This document shows, one piece after another, positions 16,326 through 23,805 of a DNA stretch of 64,000 nucleotides. The notes below the pieces were generated by a model that made no database searches, was not told where the DNA came from, and saw nothing but the letters and a program-made list of their open reading frames with translations. The stretch is from Pseudaminobacter sp040049255 (lineage in GTDB: Bacteria > Pseudomonadota > Alphaproteobacteria > Rhizobiales > Rhizobiaceae). The first letter of the stretch is position 1. Every line of letters begins with the position of its first letter. The translations under genes and the position numbers were made by a program. The stretch lies in the NCBI RefSeq assembly GCF_040049255.1, contig NZ_JBDZDR010000003.1, positions 558,001 through 622,000 on the forward strand. The letters run 5' to 3'.

Positions 16326-17091
16326 AGTCGCAATCCTCGTCTTTGTACCTGCACCGGGCCACCGCGGATGCATAATCTTGCCTCCGCCTCGTCGGCAGCC
16401 CTTCTACTCTCAAACGCCGCCACCGCTACTCGGCAACGGGCACCGTTAATCCTCCAGTCCGCAGTCAAAAGCTGCGGTGCCGCCTGATGAACGCGGCAAA
16501 ACCAGTCTTTCCGGCGAAACTCGCCAGAACGCGCTTCTCCTTACGATTTTAGTCGTTACCCCACTCGCCATTCACATTGAAAAGGCAAAACCTAGCGTGC
16601 GCGCGAAAATGAATCCGCTGCCAACACCCCTTGATTTCAGGCTAGGTTCCCAGGCCGTCGGCCCGCCCCTTCAATGGCTAGACACTACAAAAAACGTTGT
16701 GGAAAGGGCAAGCTCACACCTAACCCATTTTTAATGAATCTGGGCGGCGAAAGGCTTGACTCTGACTTTCAGGAGGAGGGCAGAATCGACAAAAGTCTTA
16801 CGATTCAATCTCTTTTCAATGTGGCAGGAAACCGAAGGGCCAAGAGGAAATTATTTTAAAAAATCTTCTTGACATCTCGTTGCGCGAAGCTGCACCCGCC
16901 GCATATGGACAAGCTGTGGATAAAGTTCTGTAAACGGCTGATAAGCTTCGTCATTTTCGCCTGTGCAGTTTTGCACGCGAGTCCCGCGCGGGGCGATCTG
17001 CGGCGAGGCCCCGAGTCTATGCCGGCAAAGTAATACTCGAATTCGGCCTGGTGCCTCGAGTGTATCGACAAGCGTATGGTCTTCGGAAACG
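16326..17091 (-). promoter_or_regulatory. dnaA upstream control region with DnaA box and GANTC cluster
   Basis: No gene is evident in this 766-base, comparatively AT-rich stretch between dnaA and the rpsT terminator. Seven GANTC sites (the CcrM methylation target) start at 16611, 16736, 16758, 16783, 16802, 16979 and 17013, four of them within 71 bases. One perfect DnaA box, TGTGGATAA, lies at 16915-16923, with a weaker TGTGGAAAG at 16698. In Caulobacter, dnaA transcription depends on GANTC methylation and GcrA. The same control is inferred here. A single perfect DnaA box does not make this oriC. Confidence 0.6.
16915..16923 (-). promoter_or_regulatory. DnaA box upstream of dnaA
   Basis: TGTGGATAA is the exact reverse complement of the R-type box TTATCCACA. 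It is about 590 bases upstream of the dnaA start and could serve autoregulation. Confidence 0.6.
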
Positions 17092-17120
17092 AAAAAACCC
17101 GGCCTCGCGGCCGGGTTTTT
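17092..17120 (-). terminator. intrinsic terminator of rpsT
   Basis: AAAAACCCGGCC pairs perfectly with GGCCGGGTTTTT around TCGC. On the minus strand the stem is followed by T residues just after the rpsT stop. The symmetry would allow bidirectional use. Confidence 0.92.
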
Positions 17121-17148
17121 CTTGAATTGCTTGCAGTTCGCGGTCGAC

Positions 17149-17415
17149 TTACGCCGACAGGGTCTTCACGCGATGGGCAAGACGCGAAACCTTGCGGGAC
17201 GCGGTGTTCTTGTGCAGCACGCCCTTGGTGGCAGCGCGCATCAGTTCCGGCTGAGCTGCCAGGAAGGCGGCTTCTGCTGCCGCCTTGTCGCCGGAGGCGA
17301 GGGCCTCTTCGACCTTGCGGACATAGGTGCGGACGCGCGAACGACGGTTCTTGTTAATCGCGGCGCGGCGGGCGATCTTGCGCGTTGCCTTCTTGGCCGA
17401 GGGTGTATTGGCCAT
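17149..17415 (-). CDS. rpsT: 30S ribosomal protein S20
   Basis: The 88-aa basic protein starts MANTPSAKKATRKIARRAA and is full length for S20, a three-helix protein that binds the 5' domain of 16S rRNA. Lys/Arg-rich helices run through the first 35 residues, and the C-terminus RKVSRLAHRVKTLSA is typical. It lies upstream of dnaA, a linkage seen in many alphaproteobacteria, but a strong terminator separates the two, so they are not co-transcribed. Confidence 0.98.
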   Translation of the reverse strand: MANTPSAKKATRKIARRAAINKNRRSRVRTYVRKVEEALASGDKAAAEAAFLAAQPELMRAATKGVLHKNTASRKVSRLAHRVKTLSA

Positions 17416-17580
17416 GGTGCCTCTCTCTGTTCAATGATGGCGTCCGGTTGAAAACAGCTTCAGGACGCAAAAACAAACAGGCAGCCACAGGCCGCCTCAG
17501 TTGGTGCCGGCTTATAGTGCAGCTTTGTGCGTCCGTCAACGCCGTTTCGGCTGCAATCGCCAGAACGTCTGCCGCCAACA

Positions 17581-18354
17581 TCAGCGGTTCTTGAAGTTGG
17601 CCGGCCGCTTTTCCGAAAACGCGGCCATGCCCTCCTTTTGGTCTTCAAGGGCGAACATGGAGTGGAACACGCGGCGTTCGAAGCGCAGCCCCTCCGCAAG
17701 CGTCGTTTCGTAGGAGCGGTTGACCGCCTCCTTCACCATCATCACCGAGGGCAGGGAGAAGTCGGCGATCTTTGCCGCAGCCTTCAGAGCCTCTTCCAGA
17801 AGCTCGCCCGCCGGCACCACGCGCGAGACGAGCCCGCTGCGATCGGCCTCGGCCGCATCCATCATCCTTCCCGTCAGGCACATGTCCATGGCCTTGGACT
17901 TGCCGACAAATCGTGTCAGCCGCTGCGAGCCGCCCATGCCGGGCATGACGCCCAGCGTGATCTCGGGCTGGCCGAATTTGGCGGTGTCGGCGGCGATGAT
18001 GAAATCGCACATCATGGCGAGCTCGCAGCCGCCGCCAAGCGCGTATCCGGCCACCGCCGCGATCACCGGCTTGCGCACGCGCGTGAAGGCTTCCCAGCCG
18101 GAGAAGAGGTCTTCCAGATACATGTCGATATAGGTCTTGGCCTGCATCTCCTTGATGTCGGCACCGGCGGCAAATGCCTTCTCCGAGCCGGTCAGCACCA
18201 TGGCGCCGATCTGCGGGTCGGCGTCGAACTTCTGGCAAGCATCCAGCAGTTCGCCCAGCACTTCCGAATTGAGCGCGTTGAGCGCCTTGGGCCGGTTGAG
18301 CGTAATCAGCCCCACCTTGCCCCGCGTTTCGACGATGAGCGTCTGATAGGTCAT
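17581..18354 (-). CDS. enoyl-CoA hydratase (crotonase family)
   Basis: Crotonase enzymes hydrate 2-enoyl-CoA in beta-oxidation. The 257-aa protein shows the oxyanion-hole segment FAAGADIKEM (about 60-69) and GGGCELAMMCD (about 109). It has both catalytic glutamates of mammalian ECHS1, one in GGGCELA and one in FGQPEITLGVMPG, so true hydratase activity is likely. The C-terminal FSEKRPANFKNR is typical of short-chain enoyl-CoA hydratases. The start MTYQTLIVETRGKVGL was chosen; the frame stays open far upstream without similarity. It lies 55 bases after mutM on the same strand, the common mutM-echA-rpsT-dnaA order. Confidence 0.92.
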   Translation of the reverse strand: MTYQTLIVETRGKVGLITLNRPKALNALNSEVLGELLDACQKFDADPQIGAMVLTGSEKAFAAGADIKEMQAKTYIDMYLEDLFSGWEAFTRVRKPVIAAVAGYALGGGCELAMMCDFIIAADTAKFGQPEITLGVMPGMGGSQRLTRFVGKSKAMDMCLTGRMMDAAEADRSGLVSRVVPAGELLEEALKAAAKIADFSLPSVMMVKEAVNRSYETTLAEGLRFERRVFHSMFALEDQKEGMAAFSEKRPANFKNR

Positions 18355-18409
18355 CCGGCAACCCTCCTGTTTCCGGCGGCCCGTGCCGCCTTGTCCGACC
18401 GTAGCTATG

Positions 18410-19300
18410 CTAGCGCTGGCAGGCCGCGCAATGAAAGGTCGACCTTCCGCTCTGCACGATGCGCTCGACATGCCCCTTGCAGCCCGGCTTGCGGCAGGCC
18501 TCGCCTTCGCGGTCGTAGACCGAGAAAGCATGCTGGAAATAGCCCAGCGAGCCGTCGGCGTGCACGTAGTCTCGCAGCGAGGAGCCGCCGGCCTCGATCG
18601 CATCGGCGATGACCGACCGGATGGCAGTCGCCAGCCGCTCGCAGGCCTCAATTCCCTTCTTGCCGCCTTCGGCTATGGTTCCGGCCGCGCGCGTCGGCGA
18701 CAGGCCGGCCCGCCATAGCGCTTCCGACACGTAGATGTTGCCCAGCCCCGCGATCAGCCGCTGGTCCAGCAGCGCGGCCTTCAGGGGCGTCCTGCGGCCG
18801 CGGAAAAGCTCCGCAAGCAGTTTCCCATCGAGCTCGTTGCCGGTCGGCTCCACGCCCAGGCCGGCCAGCATCGGGTGTTCGCTGGCGTGCCCTTCCGCAA
18901 ACAGCATGAAGCCGAAGCGCCGCGGATCGTTGAAGACGATGCGGGCAGCGTCGCCCGTCGCCGCCGCGAGATGAAAGACCACATGGTCATGCGTGGCGGA
19001 TTTCGAACGGGCGTGGTGGAAGTCGCCCGGCGCATCGGCGGTATCGTCGGTCTCCACGCGGAAGGAGCCGGACATGCCGAGGTGGCAGATCAGCACCGGA
19101 CCGTCCTCGACATGCGTCGTCAGATATTTCGCGCGTCGTCCCAGCGAAACGATCCTGCGTCCCTCCAGCCGCTCTGCAAAGCGCTCGGGGAAGGGAAACC
19201 GCAGGTCCGGCCGGCGCGTCTCGACACGCATGATGCGCGCACCTTCCATGACGGGCTGCAGCCCGCGCCGGACGGTTTCGACCTCGGGCAACTCAGGCAT
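18410..19300 (-). CDS. mutM: formamidopyrimidine-DNA glycosylase MutM (Fpg)
   Basis: MutM removes 8-oxoguanine and formamidopyrimidines from DNA and nicks the abasic site. After Met removal, the N-terminal Pro and Glu of MPELPEVETVRRGL are the catalytic nucleophile and acid. A conserved Lys lies in GRRAKYL, and the C-terminal zinc finger (Cys-X4-Cys-X16-Cys-X2-Cys, ending HCAACQR) is complete. The start is fixed by the need for Pro at position 2. The first 8 bases overlap the end of deoB (ATGCCTGA), suggesting translational coupling. Confidence 0.97.
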   Translation of the reverse strand: MPELPEVETVRRGLQPVMEGARIMRVETRRPDLRFPFPERFAERLEGRRIVSLGRRAKYLTTHVEDGPVLICHLGMSGSFRVETDDTADAPGDFHHARSKSATHDHVVFHLAAATGDAARIVFNDPRRFGFMLFAEGHASEHPMLAGLGVEPTGNELDGKLLAELFRGRRTPLKAALLDQRLIAGLGNIYVSEALWRAGLSPTRAAGTIAEGGKKGIEACERLATAIRSVIADAIEAGGSSLRDYVHADGSLGYFQHAFSVYDREGEACRKPGCKGHVERIVQSGRSTFHCAACQR

Positions 19301-20534
19301 GGTTCGCGATCTCGGGAAGGAAGGATTTGCCATGGCGCCCCGGTGCCAGGCCAAGATGCTGGGCCACCGTTTCGCCGATGTCGGCGAAGGTCTTGCGCAG
19401 GCCGACGTCGCCTCCGGGCAGGCCTGTGGCGATGCCCATGATGGGCACGCGCTCGCGCGTGTGGTCGCTGCCCCTCCAGGATGGGTCGCAGCCGTGGTCG
19501 GCGGTCAGTAGCAGGAGGTCGCCGGGCTTCAGCCGGGCAAGCGCCTCGGGCAGCCGCGTGTCGAAAGCTTCGAGAGCGGCCGCATAGCCGGCAATGTCGC
19601 GGCGGTGGCCGTAGAGAGTGTCGAAATCGACGAAATTGGCGAATACCAGGTCGCCGTCACGGGCATCGTCCATCGCCTGCAGCGTCTCGTCGAACAGCGG
19701 CATGTTGCCCGCCGCCTTGCGCACTTCCGACACGCCGTGATGGGCGAAGATGTCGCCGATCTTGCCCATGCCGATGACCCGGCTTCCACGCGCTGTCAGC
19801 CGGTCGAGCAAGGTCGGCTCCGGCGGCGGCACGGCAAAGTCGCGGCGGTTGGCGGTGCGCTGGAAGTCGGCCGGAACTTCGCCCACGAAAGGCCGCGCGA
19901 TGACACGGCCGATGTTGAGCGGATCGAGCAATTCACGCGCGATCAGGCACAGTTCGTAGAGCCGTTCGAGCCCGAAATGGGTTTCGTGGGCGGCGATCTG
20001 GAACACCGAATCCGCCGAGGTGTAGCAGATCGGCTTGCCGGTCCGGATGTGTTCCTCGCCAAGCCTCTCGATGATCTCGGTGCCGGAGGCGTGGCAGTCG
20101 CCGAGAATGCCGGGAAGCGCCGCCCGCTCGACCAGCGCGGCGATCAGGTCCGGCGGGAATGTCGGTAGGGTCTGCGGAAAATAGCCCCAGTCGAAGGGCA
20201 CGGGCACCGCGGCGATCTCCCAATGGCCGGAAGGAGTGTCCTTGCCGCTGGAAATCTCCTCTGCCGCGCCGTGGAAGGCGGAAGGCAGCAGAACGGCTGC
20301 GCCATGATCCGCCAGGAAGCCGCTCGCCGTTTCGGCCGCGCGGCCGAGCCCCAGCGACAGCATGTTGGGCACGCGCAGCCGGCCGGCGCGCAAGCCCTCG
20401 CGGTCCGCACGGCCGAGCGCGCAGGCCTGCGCGATGTGGCCGAAGGTGTTGGAGCCTTCATCTCCGAAGCGCGCCGCGTCGCCGGCGCCGCCTATGCCGA
20501 AGGAGTCGAGAACAAACAGGAATGCGCGGGCCAT
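19293..20534 (-). CDS. deoB: phosphopentomutase DeoB
   Basis: DeoB interconverts (deoxy)ribose 1- and 5-phosphates in nucleoside salvage. The 413-aa alkaline-phosphatase-fold protein shows the metal-site Asp in VLDSFGIGG (8-16), the phosphorylatable Thr in SGKDTPSGHWE, GKIGDIFAHHGV and the second metal cluster TADHGCDPSW. The start MARAFLFVLDSFG was chosen; the frame extends 21 codons further without similarity. It overlaps mutM downstream. Other deo genes are not in this window; the Flp pilus locus begins immediately upstream. Confidence 0.95.
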   Translation of the reverse strand: MARAFLFVLDSFGIGGAGDAARFGDEGSNTFGHIAQACALGRADREGLRAGRLRVPNMLSLGLGRAAETASGFLADHGAAVLLPSAFHGAAEEISSGKDTPSGHWEIAAVPVPFDWGYFPQTLPTFPPDLIAALVERAALPGILGDCHASGTEIIERLGEEHIRTGKPICYTSADSVFQIAAHETHFGLERLYELCLIARELLDPLNIGRVIARPFVGEVPADFQRTANRRDFAVPPPEPTLLDRLTARGSRVIGMGKIGDIFAHHGVSEVRKAAGNMPLFDETLQAMDDARDGDLVFANFVDFDTLYGHRRDIAGYAAALEAFDTRLPEALARLKPGDLLLLTADHGCDPSWRGSDHTRERVPIMGIATGLPGGDVGLRKTFADIGETVAQHLGLAPGRHGKSFLPEIANHA

Positions 20535-20643
20535 CAGGGTTCCGGCTCTTCGTTGCGGGAGTGCCCAACAGATATGCGGCGCGGCGCGGGATGGCAATTC
20601 GCAAAACAGCCCGCCTTAGCGGGCAGGCTGTTGAGCTGCTCGC

Positions 20644-21273
20644 TCAGCAGTCGCCGCAGGTGATGTTGGGGCTCATGCGCGGCCGCAGATAGTAGGTGTC
20701 CTTCATGGCAATGCGGTCGAAGGCGGCCGTCAAGCCCAGTGGGGATTTTTGCGCGGCCGACCAAGTGATGAGCGGCCGGTAGTCGAGCCCGCTCTCCACG
20801 CGGATCACAAATGTGTTCCTAATCTTCAATTGCTCGGGCACCGCGGTCGTCGAATTTTTCGCGTATGGCTCGCTGAACAGCCCGTTGGCGACCTGCCTCG
20901 ACCAGTCGACCAGGACCCTTGGGGTCGCCTCATCGGTGATCTTGATTGCGGTGACGACGATCTTCGGCTTGGAACGGCTGTAGGGCTGGATGAGCGCCTG
21001 GTCGAGTTGCATGATCGATTCGAGATCGGCCTTTTTGATGCTTCCCGGCTGCTGCGTGATGAGGTCGGCGACCATGCTGCCGATGCGGCCGACCTTCCGG
21101 TTGGTTTCGATGCCCAGCGACAATTCCATTGTGACGAAATACAGCGCCAGCAACAGCGGCGCGATGAGCGCGAACTCGACCGCCGCGATGCCCTTCCTGT
21201 CGCCCCAGAGGCGCCTGACGTCTCGAAAAAAAACCGACATCCGTCCCATCCGTGCACCCGCGCTCACAGACAT
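20644..21273 (-). CDS. TadE-like pilus assembly protein with C-terminal CxxC
   Basis: TadE/TadF proteins are pilin-like minor subunits of Flp pili, cut by the prepilin peptidase. This 209-aa protein has a short basic leader, then the pseudopilin pattern GIAAVEFALIAPLLLALYF (about 29-47) with Glu at position +5 after the likely cleavage Gly, and one hydrophobic helix. The rest is probably periplasmic. It ends in CGDC, a CxxC at the extreme C-terminus. It is 30 bases downstream of a second TadE-like gene on the same strand. Internal Met residues at 9 and 12 are alternative starts. Confidence 0.8.
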   Translation of the reverse strand: MSVSAGARMGRMSVFFRDVRRLWGDRKGIAAVEFALIAPLLLALYFVTMELSLGIETNRKVGRIGSMVADLITQQPGSIKKADLESIMQLDQALIQPYSRSKPKIVVTAIKITDEATPRVLVDWSRQVANGLFSEPYAKNSTTAVPEQLKIRNTFVIRVESGLDYRPLITWSAAQKSPLGLTAAFDRIAMKDTYYLRPRMSPNITCGDC

Positions 21274-21303
21274 GTTCGCTCGCTTCCGATCCCGCCGCGC
21301 CGC

Positions 21304-21888
21304 TCAATCCGGGAATGGTTCATTTTGCCAGATCGCAGTTGCCGACTGCAGCGTCTTGCCGCCGGGGAGATTGGACATGGAGGCGCGCATGAAGTCGGTT
21401 ACCACCGGCCATTTGTAGTACACCCGCAGCATGTTCTTGGTGGTCGACTTGCCGGGATTGACGCCAAATCCGGTCGTGTCGAGATCGCCGGAGGGAGTGA
21501 ACTTGGTCTTTATGTTGGCCGCATCTGTGAAAGTGGAGAATTGGCGAAGGTCTATTGCGAGACCGGGACACCCCTTGGAGACGATTATCTCGAGCCGTTC
21601 GCAAACAAGACCTCTTACCTTTGAGGCAAGCAGCGCCGGGTTGCTCGGGTCCGGCCTCAGCTGGCCGGTTCGAAACTGGCGGGCCACTTCATCGGCCGCA
21701 TTGGACACGATCTGCTGCGCAGTGAAGGAAATGCAGCTTTCCAGGATCGCGAAGATGAGCAGCGAAAAAGGAATGGCAAGCATCGTGAATTCGATCGCGG
21801 TCGCACCGCTGCGATCGCGCGCGAACCGACCGAACAGGCCGCGGCGGCTCGGTTGGGCGGTTCCAGTCGCATTCCGATCCTCGTTCAT
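21304..21888 (-). CDS. TadE family pilus assembly protein
   Basis: The 194-aa protein has a positively charged leader (RRGLFGRFARDRSG) followed by ATAIEFTMLAIPFSLLIFAI (about 29-48), the TadE pseudopilin motif with Glu+5, then a mostly polar extracytoplasmic domain with two cysteines (LVCERL and SKGCPG). It is encoded with the next TadE-like gene and lies downstream of a secretin N-domain protein on the minus strand, facing away from the main cpa/tad operon. It probably acts as a minor pilin at the pilus base or tip. Confidence 0.85.
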   Translation of the reverse strand: MNEDRNATGTAQPSRRGLFGRFARDRSGATAIEFTMLAIPFSLLIFAILESCISFTAQQIVSNAADEVARQFRTGQLRPDPSNPALLASKVRGLVCERLEIIVSKGCPGLAIDLRQFSTFTDAANIKTKFTPSGDLDTTGFGVNPGKSTTKNMLRVYYKWPVVTDFMRASMSNLPGGKTLQSATAIWQNEPFPD

Positions 21889-22008
21889 GGACGCTTCCTG
21901 CCGACCCCAGTCCTTGTTCCGGATCGTACTTACCGCAAATCCATTTAGGTCCGGTGTGGATGACCGTTAGAATTTTCCCGAATTTGTTTCCGGATACGCA
22001 ACAATCGC

Positions 22009-22434
22009 CTAGCGCGCCGCATTCATCTCGGCTTCCGAGGACCTCTCGGCGTCGCTCTTGTACGAGCTCTCGCAGTATGGCGTGCACGACAGGGTCTGGA
22101 CATCCCCGCGCCGGTATATGCGGACCGACGCGGCCACATCGCGCGCCACGACGACCTGCTCGTCGACGATCGGCGCGCCCTCCTTGTCGAGCACGACGAG
22201 ATTGGTTACTCCAAAACCCTTGCCCGTGAGAACAATGGTCGTCGCGTCCTGCACGGCGGCGTCGGCGATTGCCGGGTTTCCGACGACGATGGTGTCGGCC
22301 GGCCGCGCCAGGCGCACGATCTTGGCCTGGTTCATGACCACCTCGATGCCTGCACCCGCCATGGCCTGTGCGCTCGCAGCCATGAGCCCGACGGCTGCCG
22401 CAAAGACACGGATGGATGACTGCACCTTGACCAT
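22009..22434 (-). CDS. stand-alone secretin N-domain-like pilus protein
   Basis: The 141-aa protein has a Sec signal peptide (MVKVQSSIRVFAAAVGLMAASAQAMA region) and a single domain resembling the N-terminal domain of CpaC-type secretins. Its IVRLARPADTIVVGNPAIAD parallels VDLPADAYDILVANPAVAD in the cpaC product of this window, and its VLTGKGFGVTNLVVLD parallels YLFGKSVGQTNIFVF. The secretin channel itself is missing. The C-terminus carries CTPYC, a possible disulfide. It may bind the secretin ring or pilin in the periplasm. The start MVKVQSS was chosen over one 19 codons upstream. Confidence 0.75.
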   Translation of the reverse strand: MVKVQSSIRVFAAAVGLMAASAQAMAGAGIEVVMNQAKIVRLARPADTIVVGNPAIADAAVQDATTIVLTGKGFGVTNLVVLDKEGAPIVDEQVVVARDVAASVRIYRRGDVQTLSCTPYCESSYKSDAERSSEAEMNAAR

Positions 22435-22745
22435 ACGACGCCCCGCCCGAAGAAAGTCTTCAACGGAATATGAACGGCATTGGTGAACCAAGGGTTAAGT
22501 GAGGTTGTATCCGTTTCCCGCCGCGCCTCAGCCGCGGGGAGGGGCAAGGCCTGATGCTGGGATCCGGGTGTTTGCGCCTGCTTTGCTTGCGGTTAACTAC
22601 AATGTACGCCAGTGCGCGGAAATACTTCGGTAAGGCTATTTGTTAAGCGGATCGAAACAGCTCCCACGTAGGGTGTGGTCCATCCGATCAATCCACCAGA
22701 AAAATTGACGGAAGTGCTGTAACCACGTGGAGTAGGAGCTCTCGA
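22435..22745. promoter_or_regulatory. divergent promoter region of the pilus locus
   Basis: This 311-base spacer separates the leftward pilus genes from the rightward Flp pilin gene. It contains TGAA-N7-TTAA (22484-22498), seven of eight bases of a CtrA site, about 50 bases before the leftward gene, and isolated GTTAA half-sites at 22592 and 22642. No further gene was seen. CtrA control of pili is known in Caulobacter; here it is inference. Confidence 0.4.
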
Positions 22746-22916
22746 ATGGCCAACATCTTCGCACGTTTCGTAAAGGACGAATCCGGCGCGACCGCTATTG
22801 AATACGGTCTGATCGCCGCCCTCATCGCACTCGCCATCATGGCCGGCGCCGGTGCCCTCGGAAATAGCCTGAACCAAAAGTTCCAGAACATTTCCGAGAC
22901 GTTGAACAAGGCCTGA
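22746..22916 (+). CDS. Flp/Fap type IVb pilin
   Basis: This 56-aa protein is the main pilin subunit of the Flp pilus. It begins MANIFARFVKDESG and continues ATAIEYGLIAALIALAIM, with cleavage expected after Gly14. That places Glu at +5 and Tyr at +6, the Flp signature, followed by one hydrophobic assembly helix and a short polar tail (NSLNQKFQNISETLNKA). AGGAG lies 7 bases before the ATG. It is followed by two RNA hairpins, the second a strong terminator, so it is probably made as a separate abundant transcript ahead of cpaA. Confidence 0.95.
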   Translation: MANIFARFVKDESGATAIEYGLIAALIALAIMAGAGALGNSLNQKFQNISETLNKA

Positions 22917-22931
22917 AGCTAATGACGGCGG

Positions 22932-22956
22932 GATTGAGTGCTTTCTGCATTCAATC
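22932..22956 (+). promoter_or_regulatory. hairpin in the pilin mRNA 3' end
   Basis: GATTGAGTG pairs with CATTCAATC (one G-U) across a 7-base loop, 15 bases after the pilin stop and ahead of the terminator. It could protect the short, abundant mRNA from 3' exonucleases such as PNPase. Confidence 0.5.
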
Positions 22957-22970
22957 GTGTCCTGGATTTG

Positions 22971-23005
22971 CAAAATGGGTCGCCATCTGGCGGCCCATTT
23001 TGTTT
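22971..23005 (+). terminator. intrinsic terminator of the Flp pilin gene
   Basis: A 14-bp stem, CAAAATGGGTCGCC with GGCGGCCCATTTTG (one G-U), closes on ATCT and is followed by TTT. Confidence 0.8.
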
Positions 23006-23046
23006 CGTGACGCGGCCAAGACATTCTTCGAACTCATCAATCCTTA

Positions 23047-23619
23047 ATGCACGGCGTGCATGCTCTCGGCGTGCCAACTTTTCTCCGCGTGATGCTCATG
23101 CTTGTAGCGCTGATCTTCGTCGTGTTTCCCTTCTGCATGCTGTTTGCGGCCATTTCCGACATGCTGTCGATGACGATCGCCAACCGCGTGCCGCTCATCC
23201 TGCTGGCGACTTTCGCGCTCGCGGCGCCGATGACGGGCATGGATCTCGCCACCTATGGCCTGCATTTCGCCGCCGGCGGACTGGTGCTGGCCGTCACCTT
23301 CGTGCTGTTTGCCATGGGCGGAATGGGCGGCGGCGACGCAAAGTTGCTTGCTGCGACGGCGCTGTGGATGGGCTTCAACTTCCATCTGCTGGAATATCTG
23401 ATGACTTCGGCCGTTCTTGGCGGCCTTCTCACCCTGGCCATCCTCAGCTACCGCGGCTCCGTCATTGCGGTCTACACGGGCCGAAACATCTTTCTGCGCA
23501 ATCTCGCGGACAAGTCGGCAGGGGTGCCCTATGGCATCGCACTGGGGCTTGGCGGACTGCTGGCCTATCCCGACTCGCCCTTGATGGCCTGGGCACTCGG
23601 CCAGCTCGCTGCCCGGTAG
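23047..23619 (+). CDS. cpaA: prepilin peptidase CpaA/TadV
   Basis: CpaA is the aspartic protease (A24 family) in the inner membrane that cleaves the Flp pilin and TadE leaders. The 190-aa, highly hydrophobic protein has the first catalytic Asp in AAISDMLSMTI (about 35-45) and the second in the GxGD motif GGMGGGDAK (about 90-98), with about six membrane segments. The N-terminal methylation domain of classical PilD is absent, as in other CpaA proteins. The start is uncertain; a Met at residue 16 just before the first membrane helix is also possible. Confidence 0.92.
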   Translation: MHGVHALGVPTFLRVMLMLVALIFVVFPFCMLFAAISDMLSMTIANRVPLILLATFALAAPMTGMDLATYGLHFAAGGLVLAVTFVLFAMGGMGGGDAKLLAATALWMGFNFHLLEYLMTSAVLGGLLTLAILSYRGSVIAVYTGRNIFLRNLADKSAGVPYGIALGLGGLLAYPDSPLMAWALGQLAAR

Positions 23620-23694
23620 CAACGAAACAGACCCCAAGTCACGATCGCCGCTCAAGGCACATCATCTGCTGTCGCGCCCCCCCCAAGTCCTTCC

Positions 23695-23709
23695 TTAACC
23701 TTAAATTAA
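23695..23709 (+). promoter_or_regulatory. CtrA-type box upstream of cpaB
   Basis: TTAA-CCTTAAA-TTAA is an exact TTAA-N7-TTAA match, about 100 bases before cpaB. A second copy with one mismatch in the last half-site (TTAA-CCCTAAT-TTGA) starts at 23730. CtrA is the alphaproteobacterial cell-cycle regulator that binds such sites and controls pilus genes in Caulobacter. Confidence 0.6.
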
Positions 23710-23805
23710 TCACGCCTGTAAGGGATGCGTTAACCCTAATTTGACGATTGGTTCAGCATTGTCCGCCTTGGCTCACTGGGTTGCAAGAGGCGAGGGTCGG
23801 ACAAC

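Noticed and set aside
16326..17091. Chromosomal origin of replication upstream of dnaA
   Set aside because: Only one perfect DnaA box is present, with no box array. In many alphaproteobacteria oriC lies elsewhere (near hemE). GC skew could not be computed here.
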